A stretch of 64,000 nt of DNA from Kitasatospora sp040298565 (GCF_040298565.1 NZ_JBEPAK010000002.1:76943-140942); one strand, 5' to 3'. Positions 17,392 through 28,433 are shown, numbered from the stretch's first letter. A program made the numbers and translations. The notes: generated from the letters alone by a model not told the origin.

Positions 17392-18165
17392 TCAGAAGCG
17401 GCGGGTGACCAGCGCCCGCTTGACTTCCTGGATCGCCTTGGTGACCTCGATGCCGCGCGGGCAGGCCTCGGAGCAGTTGAAGGTGGTGCGGCAACGCCAC
17501 ACGCCCTCACGGTCGTTGAGGATCTCCAGGCGCTGCTCGGCGCCCTCGTCGCGCGAGTCGAAGATGAAGCGGTGCGCGTTGACGATGGCGGCCGGGCCGA
17601 AGTACTGGCCGTCGTTCCAGAACACCGGGCAGGACGACGTGCACGCGGCGCACAGGATGCACTTGGTGGTGTCGTCGAAGCGCTCGCGGTCCTCGGCGGA
17701 CTGCAGGCGCTCGCGGGTCGGCTCGTTCCCCTTGGTGATGAGGAACGGCATGACGTCCTTGTACGCCTGGAAGAACGGGTCCATGTCCACGACCAGGTCC
17801 TTGAGGACCGTCAGGCCCTTGATGGCCTCGATCGTGATCGGCTTCTCCGGGTTGACGTCCTTGATCAGGGTCTTGCACGCCAGCCGGTTGCGGCCGTTGA
17901 TCCGCATGGCGTCGGAGCCGCAGATGCCGTGCGCGCAGGAACGGCGGTAGGTGAGGGTGCCGTCCTGCTCCCACTTGATCTTGTTGAGCGCGTCCAGGAC
18001 GCGCTCCTTCGGGTCCATCGTCAGCTGGTAGTCGACCCACACCGGCTCCGGGTGCTCCTCCGGGTTGAACCGGCGGATCCGGAAGGTGACGGTGATCAGC
18101 TGGACGCCACCGGCCTCGGCCGCGTCCAGAGCGGCCGAGTGCTTCTCCACGGTCGGAGTGCTCAT
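17392..18165 (-). CDS. sdhB: Succinate dehydrogenase iron-sulfur subunit
   Basis: Carries electrons from the flavoprotein to the membrane quinone site in complex II. The 257-residue protein has the plant-type [2Fe-2S] motif CAHGICGSDAMRINGRNRLAC, then CILCAACTSSCP for the [4Fe-4S] cluster and the remaining cysteines in CRTTFNCSEACPRGIEV. It is the last gene of the sdhCDAB operon. Its ATG shares one base with the sdhA stop (TGATG), so the two are translationally coupled. Confidence 0.97.
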   Translation of the reverse strand: MSTPTVEKHSAALDAAEAGGVQLITVTFRIRRFNPEEHPEPVWVDYQLTMDPKERVLDALNKIKWEQDGTLTYRRSCAHGICGSDAMRINGRNRLACKTLIKDVNPEKPITIEAIKGLTVLKDLVVDMDPFFQAYKDVMPFLITKGNEPTRERLQSAEDRERFDDTTKCILCAACTSSCPVFWNDGQYFGPAAIVNAHRFIFDSRDEGAEQRLEILNDREGVWRCRTTFNCSEACPRGIEVTKAIQEVKRALVTRRF

Positions 18166-19907
18166 CAGTACTTACGCTCCATCGGCTGGTAGCGGGTCGT
18201 GACGACCGGCTTGTAGTCGAGGCGGATGGAGGTGGTGCCGTCGGCGGCGACCTCCTGGTACGCCATGGTGTGCTGCATGAACTTCACGTCGTCACGGGTC
18301 GGGAAGTCCTCGCGGTAGTGACCGCCGCGGGACTCCTCGCGGGCGAGCGCGGAGACGGCCAGCACCTCGGCCAGGTCGAGCAGGTTGCCCAGCTCGATGG
18401 CCTCCAGGAGGTCCGTGTTGTAGCGGTAGCCCTTGTCCTGGATCGAGACGTTCTTGAAGCGCTCCTTGAGGGCGGCGATGTCCTCGACCGCCTGCTTCAG
18501 GGTGGCGCCGGTGCGGTACACCATCGCGTTGGCGTCCATGGTCTCCTGCAGCTCCTTGCGGATCTGCCCCACGGACTCGGTGCCGGTGGACTCGCGCAGC
18601 TTCTCGACCATGTCCTGGACGAGCGCCTCCGGGTTCTCCGGCAGCGGCACGAAGTCGTTCGCGTTGGCGTAGTCGGCGGCGGCGATGCCCGCGCGACGGC
18701 CGAACACGTTGATGTCCAGCAGCGAGTTGGTGCCCAGGCGGTTGGCGCCGTGGACGGACACGCAGGCGACCTCGCCGGCCGCGTACAGGCCCGGGACGAC
18801 CTCCGTGTTGTTGCGCAGGACCTCACCCTCGACGTTGGTCGGGATGCCGCCCATGGCGTAGTGCGCGGTGGGCTGGATCGGGATCGGGTCCGTGTAGGGC
18901 TCGATGCCGAGGTAGGTGCGCGCGAACTCGGTGATGTCCGGGAGCTTGGCGTCCAGCTGCTCCGGCGGCAGGTGGGTCAGGTCCAGGTAGACGTGGTCGC
19001 CGTCCGGACCGCAGCCGCGGCCCTCGCGGATCTCGGTGTAGATCGCGCGGGAGCAGACGTCACGGGACGCGAGGTCCTTCATGACCGGGGCGTAGCGCTC
19101 CATGAAGCGCTCGCCGTCCTTGTTGCGCAGGATGCCGCCCTCGCCGCGGGCGCCCTCGGTGAGCAGGATGCCCATGCGCCAGATGCCCGTCGGGTGGAAC
19201 TGGAAGAACTCCATGTCCTCCAGCGGCAGGCCGCGGCGGTAGGCCACCGCCTGGCCGTCACCGGTGAGGGTGTGGGCGTTCGAGGAGACCTTGAACATCT
19301 TGCCGGTGCCGCCGGAGGCGAACACGACCGACTTGGCCTGGAAGACGTGGATCTCGCCGGTGGCCAGCTCGTAGGCGACGACGCCGGCCGTCTTGCCCTC
19401 GTTGAGCAGCAGGTCGAGGACGTAGTACTCGTTGAAGAACTCGACGCCGTGCTTGACGCAGTTCTGGAACAGCGTCTGGAGGATCATGTGGCCGGTGCGG
19501 TCGGCCGCGTAGCACGAGCGGCGGACCGGGGCCTCGCCGTGGTTGCGGGAGTGACCGCCGAAGCGGCGCTGGTCGATCCGGCCCTGCTCGGTGCGGGAGA
19601 AGGGCAGACCCATCTTCTCCAGGTCGAGGACGGCGTCGATGGCCTCCTTGCACATGATCTCGGCGGCGTCCTGGTCGACCAGGTAGTCACCACCCTTGAC
19701 CGTGTCGAAGGTGTGCCACTCCCAGTTGTCCTCCTCGACGTTGGCGAGGGCGGCGCACATGCCGCCCTGGGCCGCGCCGGTGTGGGACCGGGTGGGGTAG
19801 AGCTTGGTCAGGACGGCGGTGCGGCTGCGCTGCGTGGCCTCGATGGCCGCGCGCATGCCGGCGCCGCCGGCGCCGACGATGACGGTGTCGTACTGGTGAA
19901 TCTGCAT
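18165..19907 (-). CDS. sdhA: Succinate dehydrogenase flavoprotein subunit
   Basis: Oxidises succinate to fumarate with covalent FAD. The 580-residue protein has the FAD-binding VGAGGAGMRAA at 11-21 and the histidine that is flavinylated in family members (H42 in RSHTGAAQGG). GVEFFNEYYVL, the catalytic HPTGI and the ARDVCSRAI-type active-site loop are in the expected order. The start ATG 19907 follows a short spacer after sdhD. The length is normal. Confidence 0.97.
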   Translation of the reverse strand: MQIHQYDTVIVGAGGAGMRAAIEATQRSRTAVLTKLYPTRSHTGAAQGGMCAALANVEEDNWEWHTFDTVKGGDYLVDQDAAEIMCKEAIDAVLDLEKMGLPFSRTEQGRIDQRRFGGHSRNHGEAPVRRSCYAADRTGHMILQTLFQNCVKHGVEFFNEYYVLDLLLNEGKTAGVVAYELATGEIHVFQAKSVVFASGGTGKMFKVSSNAHTLTGDGQAVAYRRGLPLEDMEFFQFHPTGIWRMGILLTEGARGEGGILRNKDGERFMERYAPVMKDLASRDVCSRAIYTEIREGRGCGPDGDHVYLDLTHLPPEQLDAKLPDITEFARTYLGIEPYTDPIPIQPTAHYAMGGIPTNVEGEVLRNNTEVVPGLYAAGEVACVSVHGANRLGTNSLLDINVFGRRAGIAAADYANANDFVPLPENPEALVQDMVEKLRESTGTESVGQIRKELQETMDANAMVYRTGATLKQAVEDIAALKERFKNVSIQDKGYRYNTDLLEAIELGNLLDLAEVLAVSALAREESRGGHYREDFPTRDDVKFMQHTMAYQEVAADGTTSIRLDYKPVVTTRYQPMERKY

Positions 19908-19958
19908 GGGGGGTTAACTCGCCTCTGGCCTCTGCCGATGGTCGATGGTGCTCGCGGC

Positions 19959-20450
19959 TCAGATGTTGGGGTCGAAGGTGAAGATCACCAGGGTGCCGAG
20001 CAGCACGGTGAAGACCGTGGCGGTACCCATGAGCCCCTTGAGCCAGAGCCGGGTCGAGTCCTTCTCGGCGTAGTCGTTGATGACCTGACGCATGCCGTTG
20101 GCGCCGTGCAGCATGGCGAGCCAGAGCATCAGGAGGTCCCAGCCCTGCCAGAACGGCGAGGCCCAGCGGCCGGCCACGAAGGCGAAGCCGATCTTGGAGA
20201 CGCCTCCGTCGAGGACCAGCATGATCAGCAGGTGGCCGAGGATCAGCACGACCAGGACGACACCGGACAGGCGCATGAAGAGCCAGGCCAGCATCTCGAA
20301 GTTGGTGCGGGTGCGGCGCGGCGTCCGCGCGGTCCGCTTGCGCGGCGGCTCGATGACGAAGGCGTCGGCCGGGTTGCCGGTGCCGAGGCCCTTGCCGGTG
20401 TGCGCGTGCTTGGACGGGACGACGACGGCGTCCGAGATTTCCGTGGACAT
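19959..20450 (-). CDS. sdhD: Succinate dehydrogenase hydrophobic membrane anchor subunit
   Basis: A 163-residue protein with a hydrophilic N-terminal extension and three helices. RLSGVVLVVLILGHLLIMLVL contains the haem/quinone-side His; LMLWLAMLHGANGMRQVINDY is the family signature; the last is TVFTVLLGTLVIFTF. It anchors SdhA/B and helps form the quinone site. The 60-residue basic N-terminal extension is usual for actinobacteria. The start is 8 nt after the sdhC stop. Confidence 0.93.
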   Translation of the reverse strand: MSTEISDAVVVPSKHAHTGKGLGTGNPADAFVIEPPRKRTARTPRRTRTNFEMLAWLFMRLSGVVLVVLILGHLLIMLVLDGGVSKIGFAFVAGRWASPFWQGWDLLMLWLAMLHGANGMRQVINDYAEKDSTRLWLKGLMGTATVFTVLLGTLVIFTFDPNI

Positions 20451-20458
20451 GTCTCAGC

Positions 20459-20839
20459 TCACTTCCCGAACCAGGAGATCAGCGTGTGCTGCAGGATCCC
20501 GTAGAACGAGCCGGCCATCAGGACGACCCAGACTCCGACCACGGTCCAGAGCATCTGCTTCTGGTACTTCGGGCCCTTGGACCAGAAGTCCACGGCCACG
20601 ACGCGCAGGCCGTTGAGGGCGTGGAACAGGATGGCGGCCACCAGGCCGTACTCCATCAGGTTCACGAGGGGAGTCTTGTACGTCTGGATGACGGTGTCGT
20701 AGGACTCCGGCGACACTCGCACCAGGGCGGTGTCCAGGACGTGGGCGAACAGGAAGAAGAAGATGAGGACGCCGGTGACTCGATGAGCCACCCAGCTCCA
20801 CATGCCTTCCCGGCCGCGGTACAGCGTTCCAGCCGGCAC
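20459..20839 (-). CDS. sdhC: Succinate dehydrogenase cytochrome b subunit
   Basis: First gene of the operon, a 126-residue cytochrome b556-type subunit. MWSWVAHRVTGVLIFFFLFAHVLD carries the family signature, including the His of FAHVLD, and HALNGLRVVAVDFW marks the second helix. GTG 20839 is chosen because GGAGGG lies 8 nt upstream. Starting further upstream would add an unlikely Arg/Pro-rich leader. The promoter is expected in the 250 bp to the divergent lipoprotein gene. Confidence 0.93.
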   Translation of the reverse strand: MPAGTLYRGREGMWSWVAHRVTGVLIFFFLFAHVLDTALVRVSPESYDTVIQTYKTPLVNLMEYGLVAAILFHALNGLRVVAVDFWSKGPKYQKQMLWTVVGVWVVLMAGSFYGILQHTLISWFGK

Positions 20840-21091
20840 GGAAAAACCCTCCGGAAGCGATTGGGGGCTCGGCCGGCTTCGGTGTCGGTCAGCCCGGCCG
20901 GGTCGGTCCACCGGCCGCGAGCATCCTATCGACGCGTTCTCGGTAACCGCCTCCGGGGCCCCCAGGTGTGATCAATCAGGCACTTCTGGCCTAGCCGCGC
21001 GGGAACCGGACGCCGTTCGGTGGCTCTGGGTGACCGTACGGCTGCGCTGCGGTGGCGAACTCCCGTCCGCCGACACCCCGCCGAGGCGCCC

Positions 21092-21902
21092 GTGCCGCTC
21101 CGCCCCGCCCGTCCGCGCGCCGTCCTGGTCGGTCTGCTGCTGTTCGCCGCGGGCTGCACCACGGTCGGCGGCCCCGGGGACCGCGCGGGCGGCCGGCCGG
21201 GAGCTGTCCGCGGCCGAGCTGCGGGCCGCCGCGGTGGTCGGCACCGACCTCGGGCCGGGGTACACGGTGACGCTGATCGCCCCCGGTCGCGGCGGCGCCG
21301 GGGCGGCCGCCGGCTTGGAGACCGCGGACGTCGCCGCCTGCCAGCCGCTGCTGGACGCGGTCGGCCCGGCCGTTCCGACGGGCGCGGAACCTGGCCAGGC
21401 GGGCGCGCCGGGAGCGGGGACGGCGGCCTCGCCCTCGCCGGGATCCGGTCACCCGTACGCGGAGACCGAGCTGAGCGTGGCCTGGTCCGCCGATCCGAAG
21501 GCCGAGGTGCACGGCGGGCTGCTCGGCTACCCGGCCGGCGGGGCGGCCGCACTGCAGGCGGAACTGGAGCAGCTGTTCGGCCGCTGCGCCGCCTTCACCT
21601 CCGCCGTCCCGGCGCCGCCGGCCGAGCGGGCGGGGGAGAGGGTGCCGGTCCGTACCAGGCACCGGCTGAACAGGGAGGACACGCCCACGCCCGAGGGAGC
21701 CGGCTCGGCGATCGGATTCACCCTCACGAATGAATCGGGTACGGCGGTGCCGGCCCGGCGGGCCGTGCTCGTCCGGGTCGGGCCGGCGCTCGCGGTGTTC
21801 ACCACCCTCGGGGTCGCCGCCGAACCGGCCGGCCCGCCGGACGAGCGGGTCGTCCGGCGGCAGGTGGCCAAGCTGCGCGCCGCGCAGGCGGGCCCGGAGT
21901 AG
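21092..21902 (+). pseudogene. Lipoprotein gene with an apparent frameshift after the signal peptide
   Basis: Two frames together give a sensible lipoprotein. From GTG 21092 (GAGG 5 nt upstream) the frame encodes PLRPARPRAVLVGLLLFAAGC, a signal peptide with lipobox FAAGC, then runs into meaningless Arg-rich sequence. From about 21190 the next frame encodes RELSAAELRAAAVVGTDLGPGY and a well-behaved 235-residue domain to the stop at 21902. The total of 811 nt is one base more than 270 codons, so a single extra base near 21170-21195, perhaps in CCCCGGGG, would explain it. It may be a real pseudogene or a sequencing error. No known domain is recognised. Confidence 0.6.
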
Positions 21903-21909
21903 CCGGGGC

Positions 21910-22455
21910 TCAGCGGGCCCCGGCCTCCGAGTGGGTGGCGACCAGGTGCTCCAGCCGGGTCAGGGCGATCCGGCGGAGTTCGTCCGCCGCGATCAGCCGC
22001 TCCTCGTCCGGGTCGTTGGCCAGCCGGGTGCGGATCGAGGAGAGCACGGTGTCGAGCATCTCCTCCGGTTCGACGCCGTCCAGGCAGACCACGAACACGT
22101 GGCCGAACCGGGCCTCGTACGCGGCGTGCGCGGCGCGCAGCGCGGTATGCGCCGCCTGGCTGCCGGGCGCCCGCATGCCGAGCAGCGGCTGCGGCATCCA
22201 GCTCTCGTCCGCCAGCGCCTCGGTCAGGTCGGCCGGGCGCAGGTCGTAGGAGGCCTCACTGGCGGCGGCCAGCAGGGACTCTATGTCGGGGTACGGCCGG
22301 TGCGCGGTGAGCCGCAGTGCCCAGCGGTGGCTGCCGCAGCACGCGAGCAGGGCCTCCTCGGCGGCGCCGGCGTCGGCCTCGTTGAAGCGGTGCAGGCCGA
22401 GGAGGGTCGGCTCGGCGCTGACGTCGGGCCGCTGTGGCGGGATGTCGCTGGCCAG
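21910..22455 (-). CDS. OHCU decarboxylase family protein (purine degradation)
   Basis: Members decarboxylate 2-oxo-4-hydroxy-4-carboxy-5-ureidoimidazoline, the last step of uric acid to (S)-allantoin. The family features I recognise are LGLHRFNEADAGAAEEALLA, then CGSHRWA, RPYPDIESLL and the C-terminal FVVCLDG and ANDPDEERLIAADELRRIALTRLEHLV. The only start that gives the whole domain is CTG 22455, with AGGAGG 5 nt upstream. No ATG/GTG/TTG exists in frame before Met at 22197, which would remove half the domain. The 181-residue length fits. It is convergent with the frameshifted lipoprotein gene, and no uricase or HIU hydrolase is nearby. Confidence 0.75.
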   Translation of the reverse strand: MASDIPPQRPDVSAEPTLLGLHRFNEADAGAAEEALLACCGSHRWALRLTAHRPYPDIESLLAAASEASYDLRPADLTEALADESWMPQPLLGMRAPGSQAAHTALRAAHAAYEARFGHVFVVCLDGVEPEEMLDTVLSSIRTRLANDPDEERLIAADELRRIALTRLEHLVATHSEAGAR

Positions 22456-22689
22456 CGGGTCCTCCTCGTGAGGGCGGGAAGGTGCCGGTGGAGTGGGTGG
22501 TGCGGCGGGTGGAGTGCGGGGCCTGCGGGGGCGCGCGGCGTCGGCAGGCTGCGTCTCAAAGGTAGTTGAGCCGTCATCAGTTGGGGAGGGCGCGCGCGGA
22601 ATTCACTCGGACGAGCTATCAAGTTGTGACGTTGACACTTTCCGGTCATCGCCCTCCCCTTCCGCCTCCGCCGGTCGGCGGCCGCGGGG

Positions 22690-24357
22690 TCAGGAGCAGC
22701 GGGTGCCCTCGGCGGGCATCGTGCCCTCGGTCAGGTAGGCCTCCAGTGCCCGGTCCACGCAGGTGTTGCCCTTGCCGAAGGCACCGTGGCCCTCGCCCAC
22801 CCGGGTCAGCAGGGTGGCCTTGGCGAAGCCCTTGGCCAGGGACTCGGCCGCGGCGTACGGGGTGGCCGGGTCGTTGGTGGTGCCGATCACCAGGATCGGC
22901 GCGGCCCCCTCGGCCCGGACGGTGTGCGGCTTCTCGGGGGACCGGTACGGCCAGCCCTGGCAGGCCGCGTCGGTGAAGTCCTCGGTGCTGACGCCCCTGG
23001 TCAGCAGCGGGGCCTTCTCCTGGAGCTCCTGCACGGCCGCCCGGGCGCGTTCGGGCGAGGGCGCCGGGGCGGAGCCGTCGGCGCAGCCGATCGCGGTGTG
23101 GGCCGACTCCATCGGGGAGTAGTGGCCGTTCTCGTCGCGCTCCAGGTAGCTGTCGGAGAAGGCGAGCAGGATGTCGCCGCGCTTCATGGTCATCGCCATC
23201 CCGAGGCCCACCCGCAGGTACTTCCAGTCCTGGTTCTGGTCGCCGTAGAGCGCGGCGGTGACGCCGTTCCAGGCGAGGTCGCGGCCGACCTTGCGGCCGT
23301 CCTTGGTGGGCAGCGGGTGGTCGATCAGGCCGTCCAGGAAGTCGGCGGCCCGCTTGGCCGCCTGGTCCTTGTCCTTGCCGAGCGGGCACTCGTCGGCGTG
23401 GTTCTCGACGCAGTCGGCGGCGAAGTGCTCGAAGGAGGTCTCGAAGCCGATCCGCTGCCGGACGACGGAGTCCAGGTCGTCGGCGGCCGGGTCGACGGCG
23501 CCGTCCAGGACCAGCCGGCCGGTGTTCTGCGGGAACTCCTCGGCGTACAGCGAGCCCAGGTACGTGCCGTACGAGACGCCCAGGTAGTGGAGCTTCGCGT
23601 CCCCCACGGCCGCGCGCAGCACGTCCAGGTCGCGGGCGGTGTTGCGGGTGCCGACGAAGGGCAGCAGCTTGCCGGACCTGACCTGGCAGGCGGCGATGTA
23701 CTCGGCGTTCTGCTTCTCCTCGGCGGCCCGGCGGGCGTCCGGGTCGAGCGGGGCGTCCACCTGGTTCTGGGCGTCGCGCTGCTTGTCGTCCAGGCAGCGC
23801 ACGGGCGAGCTGTCACCGGTGCCGCGCGGGTCGAAGCCGATCGCGTCGAAGCGGTCGTGCAGGGCGCCGGCGAAGTCCTTGGCGCCGTACTCGACCATCT
23901 CGACGCCGGAGGCGCCGGGGCCGCCGGGGTTGACCATCAGCGAGCCGATGCGCTGGTCCTGCTTGCCGGCCGGGTACTTGATCAGCGCGAGGTCGATCGC
24001 GTCGGCGCCGGGGGCGGTGTAGTCGAGCGGGACGTGCAACTTGCCGCACCTCATCCCGGCGAGGTCGACCCCGGCCTCCGCGGCCTTGGGGTCGGCCGGG
24101 CACGCGGTCCAGTCGATCTTCTGGCCGTAGAAGGGCTTCAGCGCCGGGTCGGCCTCGCCGCGCGGCCCGGAGCTCGCCTCTGCCGGCCGGCCGCTGCCGG
24201 CAGCCGCGCCGGCAGTGGCAGCCGCGCCGGCGGTGCTGCCGGCGGCCCGGTCCTGGGCCGGCTTGGCGGAGTCGTCGCAGGCGGAGGCGAGCAGCAGGGT
24301 GCCTGCCGCCAGCGCGGTCAGCAGGACGCGTGGCCGGGCGGCCCGGAAGGTCTTCAT
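22690..24357 (-). CDS. Secreted alpha/beta-hydrolase lipoprotein (tripeptidyl aminopeptidase-like)
   Basis: A 555-residue lipoprotein: signal peptide with lipobox LLASAC (Cys27), then a Gly/Ala-rich linker. The alpha/beta hydrolase has MVNPGGPGASG (oxyanion region), the nucleophile elbow GVSYGTY (Ser262), the Asp of VIGTTNDPATPY and the His of GEGHGAFG. The C-terminal Cys-containing TAP-like domain matches the Streptomyces tripeptidyl aminopeptidase/SlpD-SlpE type. It likely removes N-terminal tripeptides outside the cell. ATG 24357 begins the signal peptide. Confidence 0.88.
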   Translation of the reverse strand: MKTFRAARPRVLLTALAAGTLLLASACDDSAKPAQDRAAGSTAGAAATAGAAAGSGRPAEASSGPRGEADPALKPFYGQKIDWTACPADPKAAEAGVDLAGMRCGKLHVPLDYTAPGADAIDLALIKYPAGKQDQRIGSLMVNPGGPGASGVEMVEYGAKDFAGALHDRFDAIGFDPRGTGDSSPVRCLDDKQRDAQNQVDAPLDPDARRAAEEKQNAEYIAACQVRSGKLLPFVGTRNTARDLDVLRAAVGDAKLHYLGVSYGTYLGSLYAEEFPQNTGRLVLDGAVDPAADDLDSVVRQRIGFETSFEHFAADCVENHADECPLGKDKDQAAKRAADFLDGLIDHPLPTKDGRKVGRDLAWNGVTAALYGDQNQDWKYLRVGLGMAMTMKRGDILLAFSDSYLERDENGHYSPMESAHTAIGCADGSAPAPSPERARAAVQELQEKAPLLTRGVSTEDFTDAACQGWPYRSPEKPHTVRAEGAAPILVIGTTNDPATPYAAAESLAKGFAKATLLTRVGEGHGAFGKGNTCVDRALEAYLTEGTMPAEGTRCS

Positions 24358-24457
24358 CGCACGTGTGTACCACCCCGGGACGACGTGTTCGATCTTGACC
24401 CCCGCCGGGCCGCCGGGCCACCGGGTTGCCTGGTGCCCGGCTGCCGGTGCGTCCCGG

Positions 24458-25213
24458 TCAGCCGCGGTGGACCTTGTGGTTGGCGGCCTGCGCCCGGGGG
24501 CGGACCACCAGCAGGTCGACGTTCACGTGCGAGGGCCGGGTGACCGTCCACGCCACGGTGTCCGCGATGTCCTCGGAGGTCAGCGGTTCGGCCACGCCCG
24601 CGTACACGGCGGCGGCCTTCTCCTCGTCGCCGCGGAAGCGGGTGACGGCGAAGCCCTCGGACTTCACCATCCCGGGGGCGATCTCGATCACCCGGATCGG
24701 CTCCCCGCACAGCTCCAGCCGCAGCGTGGCCGCGATGGTGTGCGCGGCGTGCTTGGCGGCGACGTACCCGCCGCCGCCCTCGTACGCGGCCAGCGCGGCG
24801 GTCGAGGAGAGCACCAGCACCGTGCCGTCGCCGGTGGCGCGCAGGGCGGGCAGCAGCGCCTGGGTCATGTGCAGCACGCCCAGCACGTTCACCTCGTACA
24901 TCGCCCGCCAGTCGGCCGGGTCGCCGTGCTCGACGCTCTCGGCGCCGAGCGCCCCGCCGGCGTTGTTCACCAGGACGTCCACCCGGCCGACCCCGGCCGC
25001 GAAGGCGTCCACGGCGGCCCGGTCGGTGACGTCCAGCGTGACCGCCCGCGCCGCGCCGCCGCGGTCGCCGATCTCCTTGGCGAGCGCCTCGATCCGCTCC
25101 GTCCGGCGGGCGGTCAGCACCACCTCGAAGCCCTCGGCGGCCAGCCGGCGGGCGGTCGCCGCGCCGATTCCGCTGCTGGCACCGGTGACCACGGCCACCT
25201 TCTGCTCGGTCAT
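24458..25213 (-). CDS. Short-chain dehydrogenase/reductase
   Basis: A 251-residue classical SDR. It has the cofactor motif TGASSGIG, the NNAG motif in VLVNNAGGALG, and the catalytic Ser with the Y-x-x-x-K in SSTAALAAYEGGGGYVAAKHA (Tyr and Lys of YVAAK). ARRTER after the second strand suggests NADP. The substrate is unknown. ATG 25213 is chosen for GGAG 7 nt upstream; an upstream GTG/ATG would add MSPQGVA. The C-terminus VRPRAQAANHKVHRG is conserved in actinobacterial relatives. It is divergent from the mutase gene. Confidence 0.9.
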   Translation of the reverse strand: MTEQKVAVVTGASSGIGAATARRLAAEGFEVVLTARRTERIEALAKEIGDRGGAARAVTLDVTDRAAVDAFAAGVGRVDVLVNNAGGALGAESVEHGDPADWRAMYEVNVLGVLHMTQALLPALRATGDGTVLVLSSTAALAAYEGGGGYVAAKHAAHTIAATLRLELCGEPIRVIEIAPGMVKSEGFAVTRFRGDEEKAAAVYAGVAEPLTSEDIADTVAWTVTRPSHVNVDLLVVRPRAQAANHKVHRG

Positions 25214-25338
25214 TGCCACTCCCTGGGGGCTCATCGGTCGTTCACCCGATCATCTCAACCGCGTCTGCGCCTCCGCCGCCCGGTCACGCTCTAGATTTCG
25301 AGGACCGACCAGTGCCCCGCCGATCCCGTGGAGGGACC

Positions 25339-26964
<1,626 letters not shown>

Positions 26965-27166
26965 ACGGACGTCTGAACGGGCGTCAACCACCGGGTGAAC
27001 CGTCAACCCGACGGTGGGCGTGACCACCGGCCGGGGTGATCGTTGCACAGGGCAAGCAACCCGGAGAAGGCGGCTGAAACGAGATGTCATACCCACCTGT
27101 CCGACCGGTATGCACCCATCCGGGGACTAATTTTCCGGAAGCCGGGCCAAATCCCCCCAACGGGCC

Positions 27167-27179
27167 TACGCTTGGGGAG
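27167..27179 (+). promoter_or_regulatory. Promoter directly before the M20 gene
   Basis: TACGCT, 7 nt and then ATG 27180; the spacer TGGGGAG could also act as a short ribosome binding site. Confidence 0.5.
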
Positions 27180-28433
27180 ATGAACCGTCCTGATCCCGCC
27201 CAGCCGGGCGCCACCCTCGCCGCTGCACGCCCCGCCGCCGACCTGCGGGGCCGGGTCAGGGGCCTGGAGCCCGAGCTGGTCGCCTTCCGTCGTGATCTGC
27301 ACCGGCACCCGGAGCTGGGCCGCCAGGAGTTCCGCACCACCAACCTGCTGCGCGACCGGCTGACGGCCGCGGGCCTGGAGCCCCGGGTGCTGCCCGGGGG
27401 CACCGGCCTGCTGGTGGACATCGTCCCGGCCGGCACGGCCCCGGGCACCGAGTTCCTGGCCTTCCGCGCGGACATCGACGCGCTGCCGATCGACGACGCC
27501 AAGACCGACGTCCCCTACCGCTCGACCGTCCCCGGCCGGGCCCACGCCTGCGGGCACGACGTGCACACCGCGGTGGTGCTCGGCACCGGGCTGGTGCTGG
27601 CCGAGGCCGCCCGCACCGGCGAGCTGCGCCGCCCGGTCCGGCTGGTGTTCCAGCCCGCCGAGGAGGTCATGCCGGGCGGAGCGCTGGACGTCGTCAAGGC
27701 CGGCGGGATGGACGGTGTCGGCCGGATCTTCGCGGTGCACTGCGATCCCAAGGTGGAGGTCGGACGGATCGCCCTGCGCACCGGGGCGATCACCTCGGCC
27801 TGCGACCGCCTGGTGCTGCACCTGGACGGGCCCGGCGGGCACACCGCCCGCCCGCACCTGACCACCGACCTGGTGACCGCGATCGCCCGGATGGCCGCCG
27901 ACCTGCCGGGCGCCCTGGCCCGCCGGATGGACCCGCGCTGGGGCGTCAGCCTGGTCTGGGGCCGGATCGCCTCCGGTTCCGCGCCCAACGTCATCCCGCA
28001 GCACGCCGAACTGGAGGGCACCGTCCGCTGCCTGGAGCTGGACGGCTGGCGCGAGGCGCCGGACCTGCTGCACGAGCTGATCGCCAAGCTCGCCGAGACC
28101 TACCGGGCCAAGTGGACGCTGGACTACCACCGCGGGGTCCCGCCGGTGGTCAACGAGGCCTTGTCGGTCGCCCGGCTGGACGCGATGATGACCGCCCGCT
28201 TCGGGCAGGGCGGCGCCCAGGTGGTGGAGGGCACCGAGCAGAGCCTCGGCGGTGAGGACTTCTCCTGGTACCTGGAGCACGCCCCGGGCGCGCTGGCCCG
28301 GCTGGGCGTCCGCGCCCCCGGCGACCCCACCGTCCGCGACCTGCACCAGGGCCGCTTCGACGTGGACGAGCGGGCGATCGGCATCGGCGTGGAACTGTTC
28401 GCCGCGCTGGCCCTGGAGGACGAGCCGAACTGA
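27180..28433 (+). CDS. M20 family metallohydrolase (amidohydrolase)
   Basis: A 417-residue enzyme of the M20D aminoacylase/IAA-amino-acid hydrolase type. It has RRDLHRHPELGRQEF, the zinc ligands in ACGHDVHTAV, the general base in QPAEEVMPGG, the dimerisation-domain SGSAPNVIPQHAELEGTVRC and a late GGEDFSWYL with the last metal-binding residue. It cleaves N-acyl amino acids or related amides; the natural substrate is unknown. It ends 256 bp before the bmpA start. Confidence 0.9.
   Translation: MNRPDPAQPGATLAAARPAADLRGRVRGLEPELVAFRRDLHRHPELGRQEFRTTNLLRDRLTAAGLEPRVLPGGTGLLVDIVPAGTAPGTEFLAFRADIDALPIDDAKTDVPYRSTVPGRAHACGHDVHTAVVLGTGLVLAEAARTGELRRPVRLVFQPAEEVMPGGALDVVKAGGMDGVGRIFAVHCDPKVEVGRIALRTGAITSACDRLVLHLDGPGGHTARPHLTTDLVTAIARMAADLPGALARRMDPRWGVSLVWGRIASGSAPNVIPQHAELEGTVRCLELDGWREAPDLLHELIAKLAETYRAKWTLDYHRGVPPVVNEALSVARLDAMMTARFGQGGAQVVEGTEQSLGGEDFSWYLEHAPGALARLGVRAPGDPTVRDLHQGRFDVDERAIGIGVELFAALALEDEPN

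Noticed and set aside
20846..20990. A CRP-like site (GTGATCAATCAGGCAC) between sdhC and the lipoprotein gene
   Set aside because: The spacing does not fit the reported Streptomyces consensus GTG-N6-GNCAC.
26965..27179. A cobalamin riboswitch or second mutase gene near the acyl-CoA mutase
   Set aside because: No B12-box-like GCCACTG element was seen, and no B12-binding DxHxxG motif follows the mutase gene.
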